A stretch of 64,000 nt of DNA, taken from Acinetobacter gerneri DSM 14967 = CIP 107464 = MTCC 9824. GTDB lineage: Bacteria > Pseudomonadota > Gammaproteobacteria > Pseudomonadales > Moraxellaceae. Within the stretch, counting starts at the first letter, position 1; the number at the start of each line of letters is the position of its first letter. The notes beneath the pieces were generated by a model. That model made no database searches, was not told the origin of the DNA, and saw nothing but the letters and a program-made list of their open reading frames with translations. The stretch spans positions 64,381 to 128,380 of the forward strand of contig NZ_KB849539.1 in NCBI RefSeq assembly GCF_000368565.1. Reading direction: 5' to 3'. A program made the position numbers and the translations under genes. Shown here one piece after another: positions 55,527 through 62,990 of this stretch.

Positions 55527-55870
55527 CCTCAACCCTTGGCATTGGTTTACCACCAGCACATCATAGGGGCGTAAAGGGTTAGACTGGGTTTTATTAGCCT
55601 AATCACACATCCGCTTGTATGTGGTCGAGCACAAGCAAACAGAGTTACTTGTCAAGCTCTTAAATGTTGATAAGCGCTTTATTTGGTCAATAAAGTGATA
55701 GAAAGGGTGCGGAGTTTGATGTAAGCATAAACACTACCCTTGGATTGACCACCTAAAAAGAGGCGAGTATTTACTTGGGATTGGCGACCTCTTAACGCAT
55801 ACAGTAGCCATTACAAGAACCGTGTGTTACTCAGCCCAGCTATTCATTTTGGATGGTTGGGCTGTTTTAA
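55527..55870 (+). ncRNA. Structured non-coding region, candidate phage ncRNA/late leader
   Basis: No ORF. Perfect stems in order: AACCCTT 55531-55537 / 55574-55580; GCTTGT 55613-55618 / 55631-55636; TGGTCAAT 55684-55691 / 55744-55751 enclosing AAGGGT 55703-55708 / 55736-55741; AAGAGG 55758-55763 / 55788-55793; CAGCCCA 55832-55838 / 55858-55864 with a T-rich tail. Family unknown. Confidence 0.45.
55832..55869 (+). terminator. Terminator ending the structured region
   Basis: CAGCCCAGC/GTTGGGCTG (one G-T pair) followed by TTTTAATT. Confidence 0.6.
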
Positions 55871-55895
55871 TTAGGTTAAATTTAACAGGTGATTT

Positions 55896-56075
55896 ATGGA
55901 ACATACAAAAACCCGGGTTTCTGTAGAGATAGATGATGATCTTCAGTATTCTTATTTTAAGAAATCTGGTGAAAAAGGCGGTGTTGCTTCGCTAGATTTA
56001 AAAGTATTAAAATATGTAGAAGCTCAACTGCAAGAATCGCTTCTACATATTCAAAGTCTAATTAACCACAAGTGA
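55896..56075 (+). CDS. Small phage protein, 59 aa
   Basis: ATG 55896 with AGGTG upstream. RVSVEIDDDLQYSYFKKSGEKGGVASLDLKVLKYVEAQLQESL. Starts like a beta strand followed by a helix. It overlaps the convergent 56062 gene by 14 bp. Unknown. Confidence 0.6.
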   Translation: MEHTKTRVSVEIDDDLQYSYFKKSGEKGGVASLDLKVLKYVEAQLQESLLHIQSLINHK

Positions 56076-56346
56076 GCTCTTTGTTTAGGCTACTTATCAC
56101 AGCATTCCAGCTTAATGTTCTAAAAAAAGGGTGCCATGGTTGTGGCGCTATAAAGTACATACTCCCACCATGTAGCCAAACTGGAACAACCGTTCCTGCT
56201 AAACCAGCACTTGATGCGCAAGATTGTAGTGCATTTTTGATTCCTGATTGTTCATCACTTGTCTTGTGATGAAAGCTACTATCCAGTGGGATAATAATCA
56301 TTTGTTGCCCCTGTTCTTTAACATGTGCAATTTTATATTTACTCAT
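56062..56346 (-). CDS. Phage accessory protein on the opposite strand, 94 aa
   Basis: Start MSKYKIAHVKEQGQQMIIIPLDSSF, with AAAGG upstream. Contains KTSDEQSGIKNALQSCASSAGLAGTVVPVWLHGG and APQPWHPFFRTLSW. It faces against the late genes, as moron or inhibitor genes often do. Function unknown; the pattern resembles a protein common in Acinetobacter prophages (from memory). Confidence 0.7.
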   Translation of the reverse strand: MSKYKIAHVKEQGQQMIIIPLDSSFHHKTSDEQSGIKNALQSCASSAGLAGTVVPVWLHGGSMYFIAPQPWHPFFRTLSWNAVISSLNKELTCG

Positions 56347-56477
56347 TAACAAGCCTTTAATTTCTATGATGAAGATTGAAGTTTTTGCGAAGTTAAGTGA
56401 GCTGTCTATTAAACATTCTGGTAATTGTTTTTTAAACCGCCTCAACGGTGGTTTTTTAATGCCTAGAGGAGAGTGGG

Positions 56478-56780
56478 ATGCAAAACCAACACCAAAAAAT
56501 CAAAGGTTATCGTGACCTATCTCAAGAAGAAATCGACTTGATGAATGAGATCAAAGCAATTGGTCCACAAGTCCAAGCTGTTATTGAGAAAGTTCAAAAC
56601 CACATTTCGACACAGCGTTATAACTGTAAGTGTGATGCTGGTCAGCAAGTTCATGATTTAGATGAATGGGATCGTCTTGAATCTGCAACACCTGAACGTT
56701 TTGCTGCTATGGCTAAGACAGATTTTCAAACAGGTTTAATGTATTTGGTTCGTGCGGTTGCTCAACCAACAACGTTCTAA
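56478..56780 (+). CDS. acb2: Acb2/Tad1-type anti-CBASS protein
   Basis: 100 residues. Begins NQHQKIKGYRDLSQEEIDLMNEIK and ends AKTDFQTGLMYLVRAVAQPTTF, the two ends that define Acb2-family proteins. Acb2 forms a hexameric sponge that binds cyclic di- and trinucleotides and blocks CBASS signalling. The middle (about 43-75) has an insertion with two Cys. AGGAG ribosome site. Family call from memory of the motif pattern. Confidence 0.75.
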   Translation: MQNQHQKIKGYRDLSQEEIDLMNEIKAIGPQVQAVIEKVQNHISTQRYNCKCDAGQQVHDLDEWDRLESATPERFAAMAKTDFQTGLMYLVRAVAQPTTF

Positions 56781-56837
56781 CCTTTCGTTACGTTTCCTTA
56801 GCCCCGAAAAAAAGGGGGGTATTTTGTCAGGTGAAAT

Positions 56838-57011
56838 ATGACAAACAGAGTTCAAGCAAAACAAGAATTAAAGCTCTGTACTGATGAGCTTTCTAAATAT
56901 CAGATATTGAGTAGAACAGGATTGACTCGTAATGAGATGTTAGCAATAGATGGTATCATGATTAAGTTGAAAGAGCGTATCAAGAATTTGCGTGAAGCAC
57001 TTTATGTTTGA
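56838..57011 (+). CDS. Small phage protein, 57 aa
   Basis: ATG 56838 preceded by AGGTGAA. Helical hairpin: NRVQAKQELKLCTDELSKYQILSRTGLTRNEMLAIDGIMIKLKERIKNL. Directly behind the Acb2 gene. Unknown. Confidence 0.55.
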   Translation: MTNRVQAKQELKLCTDELSKYQILSRTGLTRNEMLAIDGIMIKLKERIKNLREALYV

Positions 57012-57089
57012 GTCTCGTGCGACATTATTTAACGTAGCTTTCCTCGAAGTGAGTTACAAATTCTACTGGAATGTGGTAGATGAAAAACA

Positions 57090-57118
57090 TTGACCGAAAA
57101 ATAACAATCTAATATAGT
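57090..57118 (+). promoter_or_regulatory. Sigma-70 promoter of the TPR/HEPN cassette
   Basis: TTGACC (57090-57095), 17-bp spacer, TATAGT (57113-57118), 13 bp before the first ATG. It would allow expression from the silent prophage. Confidence 0.7.
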
Positions 57119-57131
57119 TGCAATAAATGAG

Positions 57132-57989
57132 ATGCTACTAGAATCAATTTATGAAACGATTGATTTAATTGAGAATATTATGCGTATTTATCCTGCATTG
57201 AAACAAATACCAGATTTTGTTCAAAAAAACGGGAAGAAAAATTTAACTCAAGCTACTATTAATGAGCTTAATGTTTTAATTCGTGATTTATGCAAAGTCA
57301 GTCCGCAGGATAAAGCACGCGCATTTAATAGGGTTGGTTTGATCTATACTTATCTTAATGATTTTGAAAAAGCTAAAGATTATTACTACGAATCATATAG
57401 CTTGGATCATGATGAAAATGTTTATGTGAATTACTTAATTACCCTGCAACGTTTAAATCAAATTTCTCTAGCATTTGATGAGGCTTTTTCCTTTCTGGAT
57501 ATGAATCTCAATAATAAGGTTGTTTTTAATTCACTACTACAAATGACTTGTAAGTATCCCTCTCAATTCCGATTGAATAAATTATATGAATACAGGAATT
57601 TTCAAACAGAAAGCTTGGATTTAAGTGAGCAATATGATCAGCTTCTCAACGGTTTAGTTGAGGATATTAGTGTACTCAGCAAATACGAAATTGATTTAGA
57701 ATATTTTGAAAGATATATGACACTAGCTGTTGAAGTTGTTAATTCTGCATTTAAATGTAAATTAAATATAGAAACCTTTGATAATGAAGAAATTAATCAA
57801 TTTGTTATTTGTGTAGGAAGCCAGTTTTTCAATATTGAAGATATAGTTTATTTAAACCAAAAATTTGAATCCAGTCTTCATATTTTGGTTAATGAGGAAG
57901 AGTTGAGTAAGGATCAATATTTCGATCATTTAACAAAAATATCCTTGGTTTTTGCTTCTATTCATCCTGACAGTATGGTGGCTGCCTAA
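57132..57989 (+). CDS. TPR-like protein of a two-gene prophage cassette
   Basis: 285 residues, AT-rich and soluble. TPR-like repeats at about 61-128: ARAFNRVGLIYTYLNDFEKAKDYYYESYSLDHD and the following helices. The rest is helical, with an acidic C-terminus. No catalytic motif. The stop codon touches the ATG of the HEPN-like gene, so the two are coupled. Inference: sensor or antitoxin-like partner of the HEPN protein. Confidence 0.7.
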   Translation: MLLESIYETIDLIENIMRIYPALKQIPDFVQKNGKKNLTQATINELNVLIRDLCKVSPQDKARAFNRVGLIYTYLNDFEKAKDYYYESYSLDHDENVYVNYLITLQRLNQISLAFDEAFSFLDMNLNNKVVFNSLLQMTCKYPSQFRLNKLYEYRNFQTESLDLSEQYDQLLNGLVEDISVLSKYEIDLEYFERYMTLAVEVVNSAFKCKLNIETFDNEEINQFVICVGSQFFNIEDIVYLNQKFESSLHILVNEEELSKDQYFDHLTKISLVFASIHPDSMVAA

Positions 57990-58508
57990 ATGGATCACAA
58001 AGATTTTTTTTATCAAGGGATTTCGATAAATTTAGATTGTAGCAATCCTCCTAAAGAGGTTGTTATTAGGAATGCTATTGGAAGGATGTATTATTATATC
58101 TATCACGAAGCCTTAGTTTTTATTCAAAATAATGATTTTTTATCTTCTATTTTTAACGATGAATTATTTAAAAATAAAAACCCAAGCTCACACATGCGCC
58201 TAGTGAATACCTTTTCTGAATACGCTAGAATTAGCCAAGATCTTAAGTATGGTTCCATCTCAAGGTATATTGGTAGTTTGCATTCATTGCGTTGTTTATC
58301 TGATTATAATTTAACTAAGGTAGTTAAAGAAAATGATTTCTTTAGTTTTTTAGCTAATTTAGAATCCTTGAAATTAGAAATTGCAAAAATTAATTCTGAT
58401 TTCTTTAGAGTCGATACTAAGTTAAAGTCTGAAAGTATTACTCAAAGCACTACAAATATTGGACAAATTGTGGTTAAGAAAAAACCTTCCTTGCGAATAC
58501 TCGAATAA
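57990..58508 (+). CDS. HEPN-like protein of the same cassette
   Basis: 172 residues. Two features of the HEPN fold of the 'SRxYYxxFH...LRxxADY' type: GRMYYYIYHEAL with R-x6-H (R32, H39) and LHSLRCLSDYNL (about 98-108). Many HEPN proteins are RNases in toxin-antitoxin or abortive-infection systems. Here the activity is inferred only. Followed by its own terminator. Confidence 0.65.
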   Translation: MDHKDFFYQGISINLDCSNPPKEVVIRNAIGRMYYYIYHEALVFIQNNDFLSSIFNDELFKNKNPSSHMRLVNTFSEYARISQDLKYGSISRYIGSLHSLRCLSDYNLTKVVKENDFFSFLANLESLKLEIAKINSDFFRVDTKLKSESITQSTTNIGQIVVKKKPSLRILE

Positions 58509-58518
58509 CTTTATAATT

Positions 58519-58540
58519 ACCTCCCTCGGGAGGTTTTTTA
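58519..58540 (+). terminator. Terminator of the TPR/HEPN cassette
   Basis: ACCTCC/GGAGGT stem with six T. Confidence 0.85.
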
Positions 58541-58554
58541 TTATTAGGTGAGCT

Positions 58555-59001
58555 ATGGAAATTGACCAATACAAACAACTGACCAAGAAGTCTGAAATTA
58601 GAAGAAAGCCTAGAACTAAACCATTACCGAAAGCTACAGAAAAATATTTAGAAGCTGAAGAAACGTTGTTTCAAGAATTAGAAGAAAATCTCATCGGTTA
58701 TCGCCGTAAATTTCAATTTGAATCTACAAGAAATTGGCGGTTTGATTTTTATATTGTGAAGTTAAATCTTCTTATTGAAATCGTGGGTAGCCCGTGGGCT
58801 GTTGGTCGTGGTGGCAAGAAGATAGCAAATTCTTTTAATAAATATGATTTGGCTGAAGATATGGGCTATAAGATTGAGCGGTTTCATCCGGATTCGATTC
58901 TTTCAGGTCATGTGATTAATTGGATTAAAGAACAATTAGAGAGTTCAGAAAATGGAACAGATCAGACCATTTCCACCAACAGACTTGATAGATCAAGCTG
59001 A
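58555..59001 (+). CDS. Second endonuclease-like protein, altered active site
   Basis: 148 residues, related to 53885-54289: basic N-terminus (RRKPRTKPLPK), then RRKFQFESTRNWRFDFYIVKLNLLIEIVGSPWAVGRGGKK. The Asp (RFDFY) and first Glu (IEI) are kept, but the second acidic residue is Val (IEIVG against IEVEG). It may have lost catalysis. Its end overlaps the next gene by 50 bp. Confidence 0.65.
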   Translation: MEIDQYKQLTKKSEIRRKPRTKPLPKATEKYLEAEETLFQELEENLIGYRRKFQFESTRNWRFDFYIVKLNLLIEIVGSPWAVGRGGKKIANSFNKYDLAEDMGYKIERFHPDSILSGHVINWIKEQLESSENGTDQTISTNRLDRSS

Positions 59002-59593
59002 GGAAGAGGAAGCGATTCGCTTGGCACCTGCAGCGGATCTAAAAGAATGGGTGATTGCGAATTGGCTTACTGTTGGTGGTCACTTACACAATCCTGATCA
59101 TGACCATATTGCCGAGCTACTTCACGATGATGAAACCTTTTTATCATTTGCATGGGCATCGAGTGCCGCCGTGGCTAAAAAGAGAATGGTATTAGGTCAA
59201 TGTGAAAAAGTGATGTTCAATCAAGGTGGATGGAAGAAAGCACGACAAGAACAACAGATGCGTGATTGGTTTGGGTTTGTACCAGTGTATCTCATTACAG
59301 TTAATGCGAGTTTCTGTGAAAACTCGAATGATGTTGAGTTTTGCCGTTTGATCGATCATGAGCTATACCACATTGGTGTAGAACGTGATGAAGATGGCGA
59401 AATCATTTATAGCGATCATACTGGCTTGCCTAAGCATTACTTGGCTGGCCATGACGTGGAAGTGTTCTTCGGTGAAACCAAGCGTTGGGGCGCAGATGCA
59501 AATGTTAAACGATTATTGGAAATCGCAAAGAATGCGCCGTTTGTATCTGAAAAAAATATTGCAGCGTGCTGTGGGAACTGTGTAATCAATTGA
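58952..59593 (+). CDS. Phage metallopeptidase-like protein
   Basis: 213 residues. Zincin motif HELYH in CRLIDHELYHIGVERDEDG, with further His/Glu ligands possible in GLPKHYLAGHDVEVFFGE. Matches the 'putative phage metallopeptidase' family. Located before terminase genes. Substrate unknown. Overlaps the previous gene by 50 bp. Confidence 0.78.
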   Translation: MEQIRPFPPTDLIDQAEEEEAIRLAPAADLKEWVIANWLTVGGHLHNPDHDHIAELLHDDETFLSFAWASSAAVAKKRMVLGQCEKVMFNQGGWKKARQEQQMRDWFGFVPVYLITVNASFCENSNDVEFCRLIDHELYHIGVERDEDGEIIYSDHTGLPKHYLAGHDVEVFFGETKRWGADANVKRLLEIAKNAPFVSEKNIAACCGNCVIN

Positions 59594-59650
59594 GCCAAAA
59601 GGCTCTTTTTTTTGCCTGCTTCCTTGATGGGCCTTGATGGATTTTGATTT

Positions 59651-60127
59651 ATGGCAAAGCTAAGAAAAGCCGAGCAATTCTATATTATTCGGTCACTTGC
59701 ACAGTTCATGACACCCACTGAGGTAGTAAAAGACATCAAGGAAAAATTTAACATTGATGTATCACCTCAGCAGGTCGAAGGGTATGACCCAACCAAGGTG
59801 GCAGGTCAGGACTTAAGGCAAGAGTTTAGAGAAGAATTTGAAAAGGCACGTGAAGAATATTTGCAGCAACCCATCCACAATATCAGCGGGGCAAACGATA
59901 TTGTGCAGCTGAAGATTTTGAGCGATTTATTATTTCAGAAAAAAAACAACGTACCGATGACGATAAAGATCATCGATCAGATGCAAAAAATTGTGAAGGG
60001 CTTTTATGAGAAAAGAATCGAAATCACTGGTAAAAATGGTGGACCACTGGAATCGATTCAAACAGCGGTTTCTGTCTCTAAAGAGGAATATCTTAAAGCT
60101 CGTCAGGAGGTGGTGGATGACTACTGA
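59651..60127 (+). CDS. Small terminase subunit (DUF2280)
   Basis: 158 residues. N-terminal HTH-like part: RSLAQFMTPTEVVKDIKEKFNIDVSPQQVEGYDPTK, then a helical body and a C-terminal acidic tail. DUF2280 proteins precede terminase large subunits. Recognises phage DNA for packaging. Confidence 0.82.
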   Translation: MAKLRKAEQFYIIRSLAQFMTPTEVVKDIKEKFNIDVSPQQVEGYDPTKVAGQDLRQEFREEFEKAREEYLQQPIHNISGANDIVQLKILSDLLFQKKNNVPMTIKIIDQMQKIVKGFYEKRIEITGKNGGPLESIQTAVSVSKEEYLKARQEVVDDY

Positions 60128-61544
60128 TTCTGCCCGTGACTTAGCGATTCAGATCGAAGCACAGCAGGATTTGTATTTCTTCACGCGCTATATGTTCAAG
60201 GAGCGCCGTGGTTATAAGTGGAAGCATAATTGGCACCACCGTGAAGTTTGTGATGCTCTGATGCGTGTTTATAACGGCGAAATTAAGCGTTTAATCATAA
60301 ATATTCCGCCACGATATTCTAAGACCGAAATCGCCGTCATTAATTTTATGGCATGGGCATTAGGTAAAAATCCTGACTGTGAGTTTATTCATATCAGTTA
60401 CTCGGCAATGTTAGCTGCGAATAATGCCTTTCAAACACGTAACTTAGTACAAGAAGAATCCTATAAAAAGGTATTCCCAGACTTAAAACTACGTGATGAT
60501 AGTAAAGCAAAGGATAACTGGCGCACGGCGGATGGCGGTGTCTGCTATGCCACGGGTACTGGTGGTACGATCACAGGCTTTGGTGCGGGAAAAATGCGAG
60601 AGGGCTTTGGTGGATGCATTATTATTGATGACCCACATAAAGCCGATGAGGCATCATCTAAAACCATTCGTGAAGGCGTGATTGATTGGTTCCAAAATAC
60701 GCTTGAATCACGTACCAACTCACCGGATACGCCAATCATTGTCATTATGCAGCGTTTGCATGAAGAGGATTTGGCGGGATGGTTGTTGGGAGATCGTAAA
60801 GACGGCGAACCAATTGCAGGTGGCAACGGTGAAATATGGGAGCACATTTGCTTGTCAGCGATTCAAGATGATGGCTCAGCGTTATGGCCAGCTAAGCACA
60901 ATATCCAAAAGCTAACACTAATGGAAAAAGCTGCGCCGTATGTCTTTGCTGGTCAGTATCGTCAGCGTCCAGCGCCACCTGCGGGTGGTTTTTTTAAACC
61001 TGATGAAATTGAAATTGTAGATGCATTGCCTGCTGGCATTCTTAAAAAGACACGCGCATGGGATTTGGCAAGTTCAGAAGGTGAAGGTGCGTACACGGCG
61101 GGTGTGGGTATGGCAAGTGCTAGTGATGGTTATACATATATCTTTGGTGTTGAGCGTGAACAACTTGGTCCCGAAAACGTCAATAAGCGGATTAAGAGCA
61201 CTGCTGATCTGGATGGCACGACGGTCACTATTCGATTGCCTCAAGATCCTGGTCAAGCTGGTAAATCTCAAGTCAAATCTTTCACCAAACTTTTAGCTGG
61301 TTATAACGTGGTTGCCTTACCTGTTTCAGGGGATAAGGTCACACGCGCACAGCCTTTTGCAGCACAAGTCAACGTCGGGAATGTACGAATGCTTCGTGGT
61401 GATTGGAATAAAGATTTCAAGGATGAGCTCAGAAACTTTCCCAATGGTAAATACAAAGACCAAGTGGATGCTGCTGCGGATGCTTTTAACGATTTATACG
61501 AAGGCTTTACGCCGTTCTTTCCTAAAATGGGGTTTGCTCGATGA
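60117..61544 (+). CDS. terL: Terminase large subunit
   Basis: 475 residues from ATG 60117, with a perfect AGGAGG upstream; it overlaps the small subunit stop. Walker A-like IINIPPRYSKTE, Walker B CIIIDDPHK, and nuclease Asp in RAWDLASSEGEGAYT. Packages phage DNA into proheads. A longer in-frame start at 60006 lies inside the small subunit gene and is not used. Confidence 0.95.
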   Translation: MTTDSARDLAIQIEAQQDLYFFTRYMFKERRGYKWKHNWHHREVCDALMRVYNGEIKRLIINIPPRYSKTEIAVINFMAWALGKNPDCEFIHISYSAMLAANNAFQTRNLVQEESYKKVFPDLKLRDDSKAKDNWRTADGGVCYATGTGGTITGFGAGKMREGFGGCIIIDDPHKADEASSKTIREGVIDWFQNTLESRTNSPDTPIIVIMQRLHEEDLAGWLLGDRKDGEPIAGGNGEIWEHICLSAIQDDGSALWPAKHNIQKLTLMEKAAPYVFAGQYRQRPAPPAGGFFKPDEIEIVDALPAGILKKTRAWDLASSEGEGAYTAGVGMASASDGYTYIFGVEREQLGPENVNKRIKSTADLDGTTVTIRLPQDPGQAGKSQVKSFTKLLAGYNVVALPVSGDKVTRAQPFAAQVNVGNVRMLRGDWNKDFKDELRNFPNGKYKDQVDAAADAFNDLYEGFTPFFPKMGFAR

Positions 61545-62989
61545 GTGATGTAACCTTTAAACACCCTGAGTACGTCAAAAACTTTCACATGTGGGACAAG
61601 GTTGATGATGTATGCAAAGGGCAAGATGCGGTTAAAGCAAAAAGTACAGCTTATTTGCCGCGAAATAACCCGCATGATACTAGTCAAGAAGCCAATGGCT
61701 TTTATGATTCCTATCTAAAGCGTGCTGTGTTTTATGGTGTGACAGGTAAAACTTTGGGGAGTTTGGTAGGTGCTGCTTTTTCTACTGATCCAACCTTTAA
61801 ATTTCCTAAAGATCTTGAGCACTTAGAACGTAATGCTAATGGTGCTGGTGTGAGTCTATACCAGCTATCACAATCAGCTTTACGGCATATCCTGAAGCAT
61901 TATCGTTGTGCTTTATATGTAGACTTTCCTGATGTTGAACCATCGCGTAATCGTGCGGAGGAAAAAGCCAAACAAGCCTACCCAATGGTGCACTTACTTT
62001 CATCAAAAAGTGTTATCAACTGGGATACGATTACAGTTGGCAACCAAGTAAAGTTAAATTTAGTTGTGATTGAGGAGATTATCTCCGAGCGTGGTCAAGA
62101 TGGCTTTAGTACCGAATCTAAGCAGCAGTACCGGGTACTACGTTTAGAGGATGTGGGGCACGGCGAGTTTGCTTATACCATTGAGGTTTACAGCAAATCG
62201 GATAAAGGCGTGTGGGTTGGCAGCGGTCGAAAGATGCCAACGGATTATAATGGCAACCCTTGGAGTTATATTCCATTCACCTTTGTTGGTGCGGTTGATA
62301 ACTCAGCACAAATAGATAATTCGCCTTTGTTAGAGCTTGCCGACTTAAATCTTGCTCATTATCGGGATAGTGCAGACTTTCAGGAGTCGGTCTATTACAT
62401 GGGGCAGCCACAGTATTATGTTACAGGTGTAGATTGGAATTGGTTTAAAGAGGCACGAAAGAACGGTGTTTATATCGGCTCTAAAACTTTAATGCCTATT
62501 CCTACTGATGGAACATTTGGGATTGCACAGGTTGAGCCTAATACACTGTCACGGGAAGCCATGAAAGATAAATGGCAGCAAATGAAAGAAATGGGGGCGC
62601 GCTTAGTCGAAAAAGGCTCAGCTAGTAAAACGGCGACCGAAGCTAAAAACGATGATGCAGTTCAACATTCAGTATTATCCCTGTGCACAGTCAATATCAA
62701 TGAAGCGATTACGATGGCGCTGCGTTGGTGTGCCAAGTTTGTGATGCCAAATGTCGATATATTGACGAAAGATGATTTGCTCTATGAAATTAGTCAAGAG
62801 TTCAATAAACAAGGTTATTTAGCAGATTTATCTCGACAGTTATTTGAAAGCGCCGTGCAAGGTCATAGCTCGTTTAAATCATGGTGGGAATACAACCAGT
62901 CGGGCATGTTCCCTAAACAAAGCTATGATGAAGAGCAGAAAAATCTAGAGGCTGAGCAAGAAGGCAAACTTGATTTAACTGGTGAATAA
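61541..62989 (+). CDS. Portal protein (DUF4055)
   Basis: 482 residues. Overlaps terL by 4 bp. DUF4055-type sequence, including RRAVFYG-like (LKRAVFYGVTGKTLGSLVGA), YIPFTFVGAVDNSAQ, and a C-terminal acidic tail. Forms the dodecameric portal at the capsid vertex. Position between terminase and minor head protein supports it. Confidence 0.88.
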   Translation: MSDVTFKHPEYVKNFHMWDKVDDVCKGQDAVKAKSTAYLPRNNPHDTSQEANGFYDSYLKRAVFYGVTGKTLGSLVGAAFSTDPTFKFPKDLEHLERNANGAGVSLYQLSQSALRHILKHYRCALYVDFPDVEPSRNRAEEKAKQAYPMVHLLSSKSVINWDTITVGNQVKLNLVVIEEIISERGQDGFSTESKQQYRVLRLEDVGHGEFAYTIEVYSKSDKGVWVGSGRKMPTDYNGNPWSYIPFTFVGAVDNSAQIDNSPLLELADLNLAHYRDSADFQESVYYMGQPQYYVTGVDWNWFKEARKNGVYIGSKTLMPIPTDGTFGIAQVEPNTLSREAMKDKWQQMKEMGARLVEKGSASKTATEAKNDDAVQHSVLSLCTVNINEAITMALRWCAKFVMPNVDILTKDDLLYEISQEFNKQGYLADLSRQLFESAVQGHSSFKSWWEYNQSGMFPKQSYDEEQKNLEAEQEGKLDLTGE

Positions 62990-62990
62990 T

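Noticed and set aside
55527..55870. tRNA gene in the phage non-coding region
   Set aside because: No acceptor/T-arm combination or GGTTCRA-type T-loop could be found among the hairpins.
60006..60116. N-terminal extension of the terminase large subunit
   Set aside because: Lies within the small subunit gene; the perfect AGGAGG points to ATG 60117.
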